Both the position numbers and the translations under genes were made by a program. A model generated the notes under the pieces. It was not told the DNA's origin. It searched no databases and saw only the letters and a program-made list of their open reading frames with translations. Positions 40,664 to 49,473 of a stretch of 64,000 bases of DNA are shown in pieces; position 1 is the first letter of the stretch; every line of letters starts with the position of its first letter. Origin of the DNA: a virus; IMG/VR virus record IMGVR_UViG_3300009008_000005, positions 116,826 through 180,825 of that record; one strand, given 5' to 3'.

Positions 40664-41188
40664 TTAGAAACCACCTTGCTCTGAGGGGAGAGGTGAGTAC
40701 CCACCCCGTGCTTGTGCCTGCTGCCGTCGCATAGCAGCAATCTGTGCCTGCTGCTGTGGGGTGTACTGTTGCCCGACCTGCTTACGGGATTTATTCAGCA
40801 TGTAAGCCGCCGCTACACCTCCACCAACACCAACAGGGTGTTTGTGTGCGAAGCCAGCTAGGCCACCTACAGTCTGCTTGCGCATCGCAGGTACTTTCTT
40901 TCCGTCCAGGTTGATCATCCGGACGAGCTTCCTCTTCTCGGGGTCGGCTAGCATCTCGTTAGCCTTAGACCTGGAGAGGCCCTTCCAGGATTTGAGGTCG
41001 CCTGCACGTCCCTTGTAGCGTCGGTATGAACCTTTGAACGGTCCACGGATAGCCTTTCTACCTATGAGAAGATCCTTCACGATCCCACCGGACGGACGGA
41101 ATACCGCATCGGTAAGGAACTTGCCCAAGGCTCTCCCAAAGGCTAGCTTCACCCTCTCGTCTGAGTAGGTAAGGCTACTTGACGCCAT
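40664..41188 (-). CDS. Basic virion-type protein with Gly-rich segment (174 aa)
   Basis: Begins VKLAFGRALG after a short tail, is strongly basic through residue 100, then carries GGLAGFAHKHPVGVGGGVAA and a Gln/Ala-rich C-terminus. Overlaps the upstream gene by 14 nt. No recognised family; composition suggests DNA contact or packaging in the head. Confidence 0.5.
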   Translation of the reverse strand: MASSSLTYSDERVKLAFGRALGKFLTDAVFRPSGGIVKDLLIGRKAIRGPFKGSYRRYKGRAGDLKSWKGLSRSKANEMLADPEKRKLVRMINLDGKKVPAMRKQTVGGLAGFAHKHPVGVGGGVAAAYMLNKSRKQVGQQYTPQQQAQIAAMRRQQAQARGGYSPLPSEQGGF

Positions 41189-41960
41189 CCAACAGCTCCT
41201 TTGCCTTTGCCTCAGCTTCGCCCCTCACCTTGATGTAGTTCGCAGCGGACTTGGCGCACTCTTTCGCCTTCTTGACGAGAGGGTGGTTGTCGTTCGGGAT
41301 TGAACTCTCGCCGAACCTGTGACGGACCTCGACACCTTGTACATGAGCGCATGCGGATTTCACGAGGTCCGTGTGCACACCAGAGTTGCGCAGGGCCTTT
41401 GCGATATCCTCGGGAGAACCTTCCTCGTCCTCCACAGCTTCTCCCACCATGCGCTGCAGTTCCGCCACCTTATTGATGGCGTCACTCTGTGCATCTTCTA
41501 CACCCGTACGGAGATTCTCCGCCATCTGCTTTAGTTCAGATGCGGACATCACCTGACCATCAGACTCCACCTCTTCCGTAACCCCGAAGAGAGCTGACGC
41601 AAGCTTCTCTGTATCGAAGTTCTCGGACCCGGCGATATACCGCTGGGACTCCAGCATAGGTACGGAGGCTGTCTTCGTGGTGTCACCGGGTTCAGCCATA
41701 GGGAATGTGACGTATCCTGGGTCACGCTGGAAGATCTGCTGGAATGCAGAATTATTAGCGTACTCAGACACCCTCTTTTGCTGCTCTGGGTTGAGATCGT
41801 GCTCCGAAGCCATCTTCTCGATGGTGTCGGTCATGCTCTTCCCATCAGAGACCAGGGCCTCCGCAGCTTCTTTGGCCAGGTTCTTGTAGAACCCGTCGTC
41901 CTTATGAGGAGTCAATACACCGCTGGAAGCGGTCAGGAAGTCAGATAGTGGATTACTCAT
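41175..41960 (-). CDS. Acidic protein with many K-x-A motifs (261 aa)
   Basis: ATG 41960 has CGGAGGTGATT upstream; the ATG at 41978 has none. Residues 20-260 are helical and acidic, with at least seven K-x-A sites (LAKEA, IEKMA, TTKTA, EKLA, NKVA, VKSA, AKSA). It lies downstream of the terminase gene. Probably a scaffold or head protein processed by the protease; inference from motif density. Confidence 0.5.
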   Translation of the reverse strand: MSNPLSDFLTASSGVLTPHKDDGFYKNLAKEAAEALVSDGKSMTDTIEKMASEHDLNPEQQKRVSEYANNSAFQQIFQRDPGYVTFPMAEPGDTTKTASVPMLESQRYIAGSENFDTEKLASALFGVTEEVESDGQVMSASELKQMAENLRTGVEDAQSDAINKVAELQRMVGEAVEDEEGSPEDIAKALRNSGVHTDLVKSACAHVQGVEVRHRFGESSIPNDNHPLVKKAKECAKSAANYIKVRGEAEAKAKELLDGVK

Positions 41961-42008
41961 GGAATCACCTCCGTACACGACAATCGTACGTTTTCATGAG
42001 CAAAGGTG

Positions 42009-43670
42009 TCAAGACGGCACCCTTTGCTGGTTCTGTGCGAACTCTACACTTCCGTGTAGCAGGTCCGGTCTTGGCCACTTCACCATGCTACCTACGAGGC
42101 AGTACAGAGCGGAGTGGAAGGAATCATCGGTAGCATTCAGCTCTCGATTGTACATGAGCACTCTTCGGGTTTCGTGCCACTCACTGGTAATAGCCAGGAT
42201 GTCATCGCCGAAGGGCTCTTGGAACTCGTCCCACCTAGGGAAGTTCACCTCGTTGTGCTTGATTGCAGAGAAGAGCATGCTCATAAGCTCCGACCTCTGC
42301 ATCAAGAATCGGCCCAGTTTGTTCTCCCAGCGGATGAAGTCATTCACATCAGCGTACTGGTACTTCACGATCCGGTTAGCACCGAACTCCCGCTGTAGCT
42401 CGTCGTTCTGCTCGAAGCCACCACCATAGTCGCAGCCCACGACATCCAGGTTGAACCTACGAATGAGGTTCTTCACACCAGACATCCTACGCCGAGGCTC
42501 AGCCTCACGACCGGTGAACCTCTTGAAGTAGACGTAGGTGAACTTCCCGTTGATGTACGTCGCCACGGACATGACCGTGTAGCTGTTCTCGGCAGTTCCC
42601 CAGTCGATCCCACCAAAGGTTGGGTTGTGGACGCTATACGTGTCCAGCCATGCGGGGTTGAAGGGAATGTCTTTGTTGTACATGGACACGGTGGGGCTAC
42701 ACACGGCCTGCAGTTCCGCAGTAGTGATGGGCTTGGTCCCAATATCGTACGGTCTCGCTAGGACCTCGTTCACGAAGCGGTGCCTTGGGTACCGGGCCCT
42801 CTTGTCCAGCATGTCAGCCCAGACAACCATGGGAGTAATCATCTGCGGGATCCGGTAACCCTCGAATGGGATAGGAACCTTCGGCTTAGGATTCCTGGAG
42901 ACCCACTGGGCATCCTTATGGTCGGGGTTGATCAGCTCCCCGCACTTCGCACAAGACAGACCCTTCTCCCCGATGTTGTGCTCATCAGGTATATTCCAGA
43001 ATCTATAGCCAGCCTTCTTGCTCCCGCATGCATCGCAGGGAATCGCCCACTCGTTCTGGGTAGAAGACTTCGTCCAGACCTGAGCGATAGTGTTCGTGTG
43101 GGTCAGCGGTGTACCTGCGTACCTCATCACCTTATGCTTTGAGGTGAACAGGGTCTCCTCGATAACCGGGAGGAGATCCAGGAGCATGTCCTGAAGTTCG
43201 TCCACGGCCAGCATGTCAGCCATCTTTCCACGAATGGAGTCTGCGTTCAGGTAGGCAGATGCAATCCTAAGGTTCGACCCACTAGCGAACTCCTTGTAGT
43301 AGGTATTGTCGTTCGCTCCCCAGTTACTCTGGAACTGCTTGAGAATGTCGGAGTATGCGATGGGCTGCTTGATGCGGTCACGGCTGAAGGTCTGTGCCTG
43401 GTTCTGCCTTGGAGCTACATAGATAGCCTGGAAGAAGGGACGGAGGATTAGGTTCACGAGCATGATGTTGCCTAGGCTCGTTGACTTGTGTACCTGCCGT
43501 CCACAGAGGAGGAGAACACGGGAAGCAATCGTATCGTAGATCTGGTAGAGGTAGCGGCAGTCGGCAATAGAGAAGCGTTCAAGGCCCTCACGACCGGGAA
43601 TCTGGAATACAGACTCCACGAACTTTGAGGGTGTTACCTCTACTCGCTTTTCTAGTTTGGCTGCTTGCAT
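42009..43670 (-). CDS. terL: Terminase large subunit (553 aa)
   Basis: ATPase: Walker A-like CGRQVHKST at 56-64, Walker B LAVDE at 154-158 and motif C AGTP at 185-188. A zinc ribbon is inserted between the domains (C212, C215, C240, C243), as in GpA-like terminases. RNase H-like nuclease: Asp356 (GGIDWGT), Asp414 (GCDYGG) and a C-terminal TDDSFHSALY. The enzyme drives DNA into the prohead and cuts it. The start codon directly abuts palindrome copy 6 and no ribosome-binding site is within reach, so initiation may be controlled or coupled. No small subunit was recognised. Confidence 0.9.
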   Translation of the reverse strand: MQAAKLEKRVEVTPSKFVESVFQIPGREGLERFSIADCRYLYQIYDTIASRVLLLCGRQVHKSTSLGNIMLVNLILRPFFQAIYVAPRQNQAQTFSRDRIKQPIAYSDILKQFQSNWGANDNTYYKEFASGSNLRIASAYLNADSIRGKMADMLAVDELQDMLLDLLPVIEETLFTSKHKVMRYAGTPLTHTNTIAQVWTKSSTQNEWAIPCDACGSKKAGYRFWNIPDEHNIGEKGLSCAKCGELINPDHKDAQWVSRNPKPKVPIPFEGYRIPQMITPMVVWADMLDKRARYPRHRFVNEVLARPYDIGTKPITTAELQAVCSPTVSMYNKDIPFNPAWLDTYSVHNPTFGGIDWGTAENSYTVMSVATYINGKFTYVYFKRFTGREAEPRRRMSGVKNLIRRFNLDVVGCDYGGGFEQNDELQREFGANRIVKYQYADVNDFIRWENKLGRFLMQRSELMSMLFSAIKHNEVNFPRWDEFQEPFGDDILAITSEWHETRRVLMYNRELNATDDSFHSALYCLVGSMVKWPRPDLLHGSVEFAQNQQRVPS

Positions 43671-43686
43671 TATTTCGCCGAAATAC
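43670..43686. promoter_or_regulatory. 17-bp palindrome, copy 6 (TTATTTC-GCC-GAAATAC)
   Basis: Six of seven arm positions pair. It fills the 16 nt between the upstream stop and the terminase ATG, and covers where a ribosome-binding site should be. Confidence 0.6.
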
Positions 43687-44553
43687 CTAGCCCTTCCCTG
43701 GAGCAGCCTGTTGCTGCGGTGGGGGTGGGATGTTACCTGGGCGAGCAGGTCCTGAGCCAGTCATACCAGTGTTACCGGTATTCATGGTCTTGTTTGCCGC
43801 CTGCATCGGGGCCTTAGGTGGAGGGGGAACAGAAGGTTTTTCTGTGTAGGCCTTCTGCGCATCCCCGGACACCTGACTGGACATTCCGCCGTAGGTATAG
43901 GCGTACTTTGCCTTGAAGACATCATTGTAGAACCTGTGCTGATCCCTGGAACCGGCCCTACCCATTTGGACCTTCATGTGAGGGCGCTTGGAGCCACGAG
44001 TAAACTGGTCCATGTCCCGTGTGTAGCCTTTGGTCTTGAATAGCTTGCGGAAGAACCCCTTAGGCTTACCTTCACGTCGGAAGGCTAGAGTAGCGAAGTC
44101 ATCAGGGTGCTTCGTCTTGTACTTCTTCCGCACGGACTGGAGGGTAGCTCCCTTTTCTCCTAGTAGAGACTGGAGGTACTTCTTCTTCCCTGTAGTGGCC
44201 GGGTCTTTATCTGTTCCAATGAACAGGCCACCGGATGTAGTACGGATATCGTTCTTGTCCCTGCGCTTGAATATCCTACCTCCCTTGCGGGTGACTACGA
44301 GGTCTGCGATCTTCCGTAGGCTAGCCATCTTCGTCTGACTGAAGGGCTTCATCTTTGGGACCGCCGGAGGAGGAGCCATTGGAGCCACACCAGGATTTAC
44401 GTTTGGTACGGATGGGGGCGGGGCTTTGGGACCGGCCCCGGCACCCGGGACTTTGATACCTGCGGGCGCTGCACCAATCCCTTTTGGTGGGGCTGGGGGC
44501 TTGACGGGCTTGAAGGTTGCCGCCGCAACTTTGAGCCAATGTTCTTTAACCAT
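43687..44553 (-). CDS. Pro-rich/basic virion-type protein (288 aa)
   Basis: Starts within the helicase gene (157-nt overlap, different frame) with GAGG upstream. WLKVAAA near residue 6 and LRKIADL near 79 are K-x-A motifs. Residues 18-70 and 245-288 are Pro/Gly/Ala-rich; the centre (80-230) is basic with KKYLQSLLGEKG and YTRDMDQFTRGSK segments. No recognised fold. Likely a virion or packaging protein. Confidence 0.5.
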   Translation of the reverse strand: MVKEHWLKVAAATFKPVKPPAPPKGIGAAPAGIKVPGAGAGPKAPPPSVPNVNPGVAPMAPPPAVPKMKPFSQTKMASLRKIADLVVTRKGGRIFKRRDKNDIRTTSGGLFIGTDKDPATTGKKKYLQSLLGEKGATLQSVRKKYKTKHPDDFATLAFRREGKPKGFFRKLFKTKGYTRDMDQFTRGSKRPHMKVQMGRAGSRDQHRFYNDVFKAKYAYTYGGMSSQVSGDAQKAYTEKPSVPPPPKAPMQAANKTMNTGNTGMTGSGPARPGNIPPPPQQQAAPGKG

Positions 44554-46256
44554 TGTTTGAATCCTCTGGGTTTCTTAGCCGGGGCTATCCCAGGTCTCTT
44601 GAACCCAGGCTTATCCGGATACTTGTAGCGCCACTCGCCTGTAGCCGGATCCCGCCACTTCCTTTCGTACTTATGCATTCGCTTCGGGCTAGGCAGAGCC
44701 AATACACCCTTGCGTAGTTGCTTGTTGAGAATGTGCTTCCTCTTCGCCACGTCATAGATCCACTGGTCCACTGTGGCCTTAGGCTTACCGAAGAACTTCT
44801 TCGGATAGACTGACTGGTACCTGTAGACCTCTACCTTCCTGGCCTCTTGCGGGCGATGAGCCTGCCCCTTCATGCGGACGGCCCTTGCCTCAGCCTGGAG
44901 GATCCTCTCAGGGTTCCAATGACCATCCATGGAGAAGAAGCCTGTAGCATTCTTCAGGTCTAATCCCTCTGCACCTGCTCCGGAGATGAGGAGGATCTTC
45001 GACTTCCCGGCCTGGAAGTCCTTCACTGCCTTGGCCCTAGCCTTATGGCTTGAGACCTGACCTCCCACCTCTCTTCCAGACCCTGCGAACACACCGAACT
45101 TCAGACCCTTCTGCTTGAGGGCCTCAGCGGCTACGTCGAGTCCACCCGTGATCAGGTTGCTGTAGATCACAACCTTCCCATCCGGAGTCCGCTGCATATG
45201 GTCGTCCAGGTCCGCCATCATCTTCTGGACCTTGGGAGTCTGCTGGGCAGCAGTTCTCTTGGTGATCTTAGGGTTGATGGCGGAGAGATCGTTCATTGCA
45301 CGGCGGGCGTGGATGATCCTACCGAAGACATGCTGGAGCTGCTTCGGGGTGAGGTCTGTCTTCCTCTGCGCTACAATGTCGGAGAGCGGCCCAAGCTGAC
45401 GCATCACGTAGTCGTAATACATCCTCTGCTCTTTGGACATCGGGACCTTGACGGTCTTCACATCCTTCTTCGGGAACAGGTCCTTGATGGACTCCTTGGG
45501 CTGGTAGTCCACCACAGGCTTAATGTAGGCAGCGGCCTCAGGCCTACGGACCATCGTCACCTGCTTCTTCTTTCCACCGAAGAAGCTGGGTGTGTATCCC
45601 GTCTGCCGCATGTACCGACGCTTGAATCGGGATGCTCCCATGAACTGCCCGTTCGTGGCGATGTTCACGAGGGTTCCGATCTCAGCTGGGTTGTTGTTCA
45701 CCGGAGAGGCTGTCATCCCAATGAAGTTTCGAGCGTACTGTCTTGCACCCAGAGCTGCCTGGTGGATCTTCGCACGCTCGTTGCGGACCTTGTGGAACTC
45801 ATCGAAGAGTAGGGTATCGGCCCCGGCCCTCTTCAGGATACCAACAGGATCCTTCAGGAACATCTCGTAGGAGATGATGGTGTAGTCCTTACCGGGCTGA
45901 ATGCTGTCGAGGTACACGATCTCATCTTTGTCGCTCTTCCTAGACTCACTCTTAGACCCAATGATCTGGAAGCTGGCTGTGGTGAACTTCTTCACCCCAC
46001 CGTGGGCAAAGTTCGACTTCAGTCCAGAGGGGACTACTACGACAGCTCGCTTTGCCATACCCTTCGCCTTGGCGGCTTCCACGGAGAATAAAGCTGTAGC
46101 TGTCTTCCCGGTACCTGTGGCATGTGCGAGGATGAGCTGGCCAGAGTTCGTGAACTTGTCTACAGCCTTCTGCTGATGGGGATAGGGCTGGAACTTTGGA
46201 CGTAGCTCCGCTGTCTTCAGGAGACTACGTAGGAACATGTTTACAGAGTCGTCCAC
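44397..46256 (-). CDS. SNF2-type superfamily 2 helicase (619 aa)
   Basis: Motif I HATGTGKT at 45-52, motif II DEFH at 152-155, motif III-like MTASP, and motif VI QAEARAVRMKGQ near 460 define an SF2 helicase of the SNF2/DEAH-like group. Residues 1-20 carry LLKTA, the K-x-A motif of the structural proteins. Start is GTG 46256 abutting the upstream stop; ATG 46238 is the alternative. The C-terminal 60 residues are Pro/Arg/Lys-rich and overlap the next gene. Its place among head genes suggests a DNA translocase used in the virion or early after entry; not proven. Confidence 0.8.
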   Translation of the reverse strand: MDDSVNMFLRSLLKTAELRPKFQPYPHQQKAVDKFTNSGQLILAHATGTGKTATALFSVEAAKAKGMAKRAVVVVPSGLKSNFAHGGVKKFTTASFQIIGSKSESRKSDKDEIVYLDSIQPGKDYTIISYEMFLKDPVGILKRAGADTLLFDEFHKVRNERAKIHQAALGARQYARNFIGMTASPVNNNPAEIGTLVNIATNGQFMGASRFKRRYMRQTGYTPSFFGGKKKQVTMVRRPEAAAYIKPVVDYQPKESIKDLFPKKDVKTVKVPMSKEQRMYYDYVMRQLGPLSDIVAQRKTDLTPKQLQHVFGRIIHARRAMNDLSAINPKITKRTAAQQTPKVQKMMADLDDHMQRTPDGKVVIYSNLITGGLDVAAEALKQKGLKFGVFAGSGREVGGQVSSHKARAKAVKDFQAGKSKILLISGAGAEGLDLKNATGFFSMDGHWNPERILQAEARAVRMKGQAHRPQEARKVEVYRYQSVYPKKFFGKPKATVDQWIYDVAKRKHILNKQLRKGVLALPSPKRMHKYERKWRDPATGEWRYKYPDKPGFKRPGIAPAKKPRGFKQWLKNIGSKLRRQPSSPSSPQPHQKGLVQRPQVSKSRVPGPVPKPRPHPYQT

Positions 46257-46613
46257 TTAGGACTTGTCCTTCTTGAGAAGCTTCGCAGCCCCTATTCCAC
46301 CACCAGCGGCTAAGGCCCCAGCTCCACCCCAAGCACCAACACCTTCAGCTATACCTCGCTTTTTTTTCTTCTTCAGTGCCGTTTGTATTGCTGACCGGGC
46401 CTCACCAAAGGTCGGCATGCCGTGACCTTCTGGGATAAAGTCCTCAAAATCCCGCTGCCTCAATCCACCTAGACGTGTAGCGTCTTCCATCTGGTTGATA
46501 GAGACTAAGTTTTCGGTACCCTTTAGCGCACCAAGACCCTTCTTTGCCTGCCTGTACTTCTTCAATTTGAAGGCGTCCATGACCCTACCGGCTAACTTCA
46601 CGTAGTCTGCCAT
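46257..46613 (-). CDS. Gly-segment virion-type protein, tandem copy A (118 aa)
   Basis: Begins MADYVKLAGRVMDAFKLKK, nearly identical to copy B's start (MTDYVKLAGRVMDAFKLTK), and ends with the Gly segment GAWGGAGALAAGGGIGAAKLL. DNA identity covers both ends (see repeat feature), so it arose by recent tandem duplication. The middle differs in length. VKLA is a K-x-A motif. Probably membrane- or DNA-associated virion protein. Confidence 0.55.
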   Translation of the reverse strand: MADYVKLAGRVMDAFKLKKYRQAKKGLGALKGTENLVSINQMEDATRLGGLRQRDFEDFIPEGHGMPTFGEARSAIQTALKKKKKRGIAEGVGAWGGAGALAAGGGIGAAKLLKKDKS

Positions 46614-47139
46614 AGCTATACCCTTAGCTTGTCTTTGATTATGGTAGCTCGCTTCTCGTCTTTCTTGAGAAGCTTCGCAGCCCCTATTCCACCACCAGCG
46701 GCTAAGGCCCCAGCTCCACCCCAAGCAGCAGCTCCTTCTGCGGCTCCACGCCTACGGTCCTTGCGGAGAACATCCTCGGTCGGACCTGTAAGCCAGTCGT
46801 CAGCTCCTTCCATCTTCTTGACATCCAGCTTCTTAGGCTTGAACTCGTGAGGTTTCATGGAATCGACACGGAACTTGGTCTCCTTCCCACCCTTGGTGAC
46901 TGATCCCCGACCAGTGCCACCCGCATCCCGTATAGCCTTCTCTATACTAGAGGAGTCTAAGGCATTATCTAAGCTAGAGGCCTTCAAGTCCTTCAAGCCC
47001 TTCAAGCCCTTATGGGCCTTGCGGAACTTAGTCAATTTGAAGGCGTCCATGACCCTACCGGCTAGCTTCACGTAGTCTGTCATAACTATATCCTTAGCTT
47101 GTCTTTGATTATGGTAGCTCGCTTCTCGTCTTTCTTGAG
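46271..47139. repeat. Tandem duplication with near-identical direct repeats
   Basis: Three pairs of direct repeats: 46271-46335 with 46663-46727 (65 nt, Gly-segment coding), 46562-46613 with 47032-47083 (52 nt with 2 differences, N-terminus coding), and 46623-46669 with 47093-47139 (47 nt, shared C-terminal KDEKRATIIKDKLR coding). Three adjacent genes share these modules. Confidence 0.9.
46616..47083 (-). CDS. Gly-segment virion-type protein, tandem copy B (155 aa)
   Basis: Same N-terminus and Gly segment (AAWGGAGALAAGGGIGAAKL) as copy A, with a C-terminal tail KKDEKRATIIKDKLRV that is shared with the gene upstream (ending KLRI). Middle contains Ser/Gly and Lys-rich sequence. Basic. The three-gene module sharing shows repeated duplication and recombination. 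Function unknown. Confidence 0.55.
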   Translation of the reverse strand: MTDYVKLAGRVMDAFKLTKFRKAHKGLKGLKDLKASSLDNALDSSSIEKAIRDAGGTGRGSVTKGGKETKFRVDSMKPHEFKPKKLDVKKMEGADDWLTGPTEDVLRKDRRRGAAEGAAAWGGAGALAAGGGIGAAKLLKKDEKRATIIKDKLRV

Positions 47140-48639
47140 CTGGGGCTTCTTAGGACCAGATACTAAAGACAATCTGGCGTGTGGGAATCTCCCACGCATC
47201 TCAGCCTGAGTTTCCAGGAAGGCCTTGTTTAGAGCAGCATCCTGGGCAGAGCTGGTCTTCTTCTTGTGCCTCTTCCGTAAACCTAAACCAGCCCCAAGGG
47301 AACCAACTCCTATAGCTGTACCGCCCCAAGCCTTACCACCAGCTTCACGAATCCGCTTAGCCTCATTCTTATGATAGTCCGAAGCATCCCTAACCCTGCG
47401 CAGTTTACTAGTTATCATGCTCTGCTGTTTTTTGAGCTTCGGAAGTTCCCGGCGTCCTACGTCTTTCCACACGCCCAGGGCAATGTCTGACAGCCCCTTG
47501 TAGTGATCCCTTAGCCTAGGGCTAATACCTTCCGTGCGAGATTTTTTATGATAACCACTAGCATCTTTGTAGGCCTGATCCCACCTTCTCCTGGCGGTGT
47601 CTAGCCTAAGACTAATATCGCTGAGGTCTCCCTTACCGTGTATGTCGTGCCACAGCTTAGTTTCTTTGGACAAATTTTTGTGCTTCTTTAGGTCCTTGAA
47701 CCGAAGGGCATTGACATACTTCTTCGGGTACTTCAAAAGAGCATTTTTATAACCACCTTGGGGCCTTTCAAGCTCCAGCAGTAAATTAGCCATATTACGC
47801 ATCCTAGGGCCCAGCGATCTTGCCGAAGTCTTTACCTTGGGTTGCTTCTTCTTCAGAGCGTCCAAGACCTTATCAGTGATGCCACCTAGAACTGCAGCTC
47901 CCAAGGCACCAGTAGTAGCTCTGCTCACACCCTTCGGGACATACTTCGAGGGCTGCTTCAAGAGAACCTTCCAAGGAACCTTAGCTCCCTTCGGGCCCCT
48001 GCTACGTAGCAAGGCCTCATGGGAACCTTTGTAGGCCCCGCCTAACATTCCACCTGCAACTGCAGCGGGAAGTACCTTCAGGGTAGAGGGCTTCTCTCCC
48101 TTAGCCTTGGCCTCTCGCTTCGTCTTGATTCCCTTCGCAATCCCGGCAGCTGTGATAGCACTAGAAGCTAGACCTGGAATAGCCCTGCTCTTGAACCCCT
48201 TGGTGAGGTTCTGGATGAGGGCTCCCTTGTTCATCTTCACACCCTTCTGCAAGGACTCGATGGGTAGCTCCACGCCGCCCTTCAGCCCTTGGAAGGCAAC
48301 ACCGGACCCAAGGATCTTTCCCATACCCTTGGCTTTGTCTTTGCTCGTGTCCCCTTGCATATCCTTGATGCCACTAGCGAACACGGGGAAGGTAACCATC
48401 CCGGCGATACCGCCTGCAGCCCTACCAGCTCCACGGCCCTTCACAGCCTTGACCACTCTGGCCTTATTGATCCCTTGCTTGAAGGGCTGTCCCTTGAACT
48501 TGTTCCGTACTCCCTTCTCTACTACGTCGTCAATCACACCCTTAGGGAAATCAGAGATGAGCGCCTTGGTCCCGACCGCACCGGCTGTGATTCCGGCTGC
48601 ACGTAGACGGCGCTTCCACTTATCTTTGCGCTCACTCAT
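47086..48639 (-). CDS. Basic Ala/Gly-rich virion-type protein (517 aa)
   Basis: ATG 48639 overlaps the upstream gene's end by 8 nt and has GGAGACGAAG upstream; the frame opening at 48711 lies deep in that gene. Strongly basic. Several Gly/Ala hydrophobic segments occur (GITAGAVGTKALI, GAGRAAGGIAGMVTFPV, WGGTAIGVGSLGAGLGL), interspersed with long helices (residues 300-440). It ends with the tail shared with copy B. VKTSARS and KKTSS are motif-like. Candidate ejection or inner-head protein. Confidence 0.55.
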   Translation of the reverse strand: MSERKDKWKRRLRAAGITAGAVGTKALISDFPKGVIDDVVEKGVRNKFKGQPFKQGINKARVVKAVKGRGAGRAAGGIAGMVTFPVFASGIKDMQGDTSKDKAKGMGKILGSGVAFQGLKGGVELPIESLQKGVKMNKGALIQNLTKGFKSRAIPGLASSAITAAGIAKGIKTKREAKAKGEKPSTLKVLPAAVAGGMLGGAYKGSHEALLRSRGPKGAKVPWKVLLKQPSKYVPKGVSRATTGALGAAVLGGITDKVLDALKKKQPKVKTSARSLGPRMRNMANLLLELERPQGGYKNALLKYPKKYVNALRFKDLKKHKNLSKETKLWHDIHGKGDLSDISLRLDTARRRWDQAYKDASGYHKKSRTEGISPRLRDHYKGLSDIALGVWKDVGRRELPKLKKQQSMITSKLRRVRDASDYHKNEAKRIREAGGKAWGGTAIGVGSLGAGLGLRKRHKKKTSSAQDAALNKAFLETQAEMRGRFPHARLSLVSGPKKPQLKKDEKRATIIKDKLRI

Positions 48640-49471
48640 CTTCTTCGTCTCCGTCCGCCTCTTGCAGGAGGAACACGTTCTTACTCCGCTGCATGTCCAG
48701 GACTGAGCCAACAGGCTCGGATTGAGAGCTGATCACGAGGGTCTGCAATAATTCTACTGCCTGGTTCAACCCAGTGGACTGCTTGGTGTGCAGCTCGAAG
48801 GACCTGAAAGCAATGTTGGACCAGACCCTAGCTGCCTGTGTGGCTACAGGATTATCCATCCCCTTGCTCAAACTCTTCATGCGAACCATGGACTCCTGCA
48901 GTAGCTCCAGCATGAAGTCATCGGGGGATAGATCTACTTCCTCACCGATTCTGGCGAGGGCTACATTAGAATCCTTAGCTATGTAGACTCCCCACAGCAG
49001 ATCACCCGGATCATAGTCCTCCAGGAACGAACGCCAATCGTCCATGGACATCACGTCGATATTCCAGAAGTAGTGCCTGAAGTACGGAATGGTCGTTGCA
49101 TCCAGAATCTTGCCTGTGTGCTTAGCTAGGATCTGGGCGATGTTCTCTGGAGCTACGTTCCCTAAAAGCATAGCTTCGACCTTCGTACGCATATCGTAGG
49201 ACTGGAAGATCTCGAAGGCCTCGGTTACACCCAGAGGTTTATCGAATAAGTTCAGTACCTTGTGATCGGCTAACCACTTTGCACAGTGGTCTGCAGCCGG
49301 GTCAAAAGGACGAGGTCTGGAAGCACGGATAGTGGTGCGGAGTGATTCAAGATACAGATCAGTCGGTGCGGGATACCTGCGGAGGGTGACTAGATCACGT
49401 ACCTCTTCATTGGAGAACTGCGGCTCCAAGGAGAGTAGATAGAAGATCCAGTGTTCACAAGGGAAACGCAC
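48632..49471 (-). CDS. Helical unknown protein (279 aa)
   Basis: Opens with GTG (MRFPCEHW...). Mostly helical with acidic C-terminus (GDEEDE) and no K-x-A motif, so different in kind from its neighbours. The first 32 residues are duplicated as a gene fragment at 49637-49804. Its size and shape are those of a soluble adaptor or assembly protein. No family recognised. Confidence 0.55.
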   Translation of the reverse strand: MRFPCEHWIFYLLSLEPQFSNEEVRDLVTLRRYPAPTDLYLESLRTTIRASRPRPFDPAADHCAKWLADHKVLNLFDKPLGVTEAFEIFQSYDMRTKVEAMLLGNVAPENIAQILAKHTGKILDATTIPYFRHYFWNIDVMSMDDWRSFLEDYDPGDLLWGVYIAKDSNVALARIGEEVDLSPDDFMLELLQESMVRMKSLSKGMDNPVATQAARVWSNIAFRSFELHTKQSTGLNQAVELLQTLVISSQSEPVGSVLDMQRSKNVFLLQEADGDEEDE

Positions 49472-49473
49472 AC

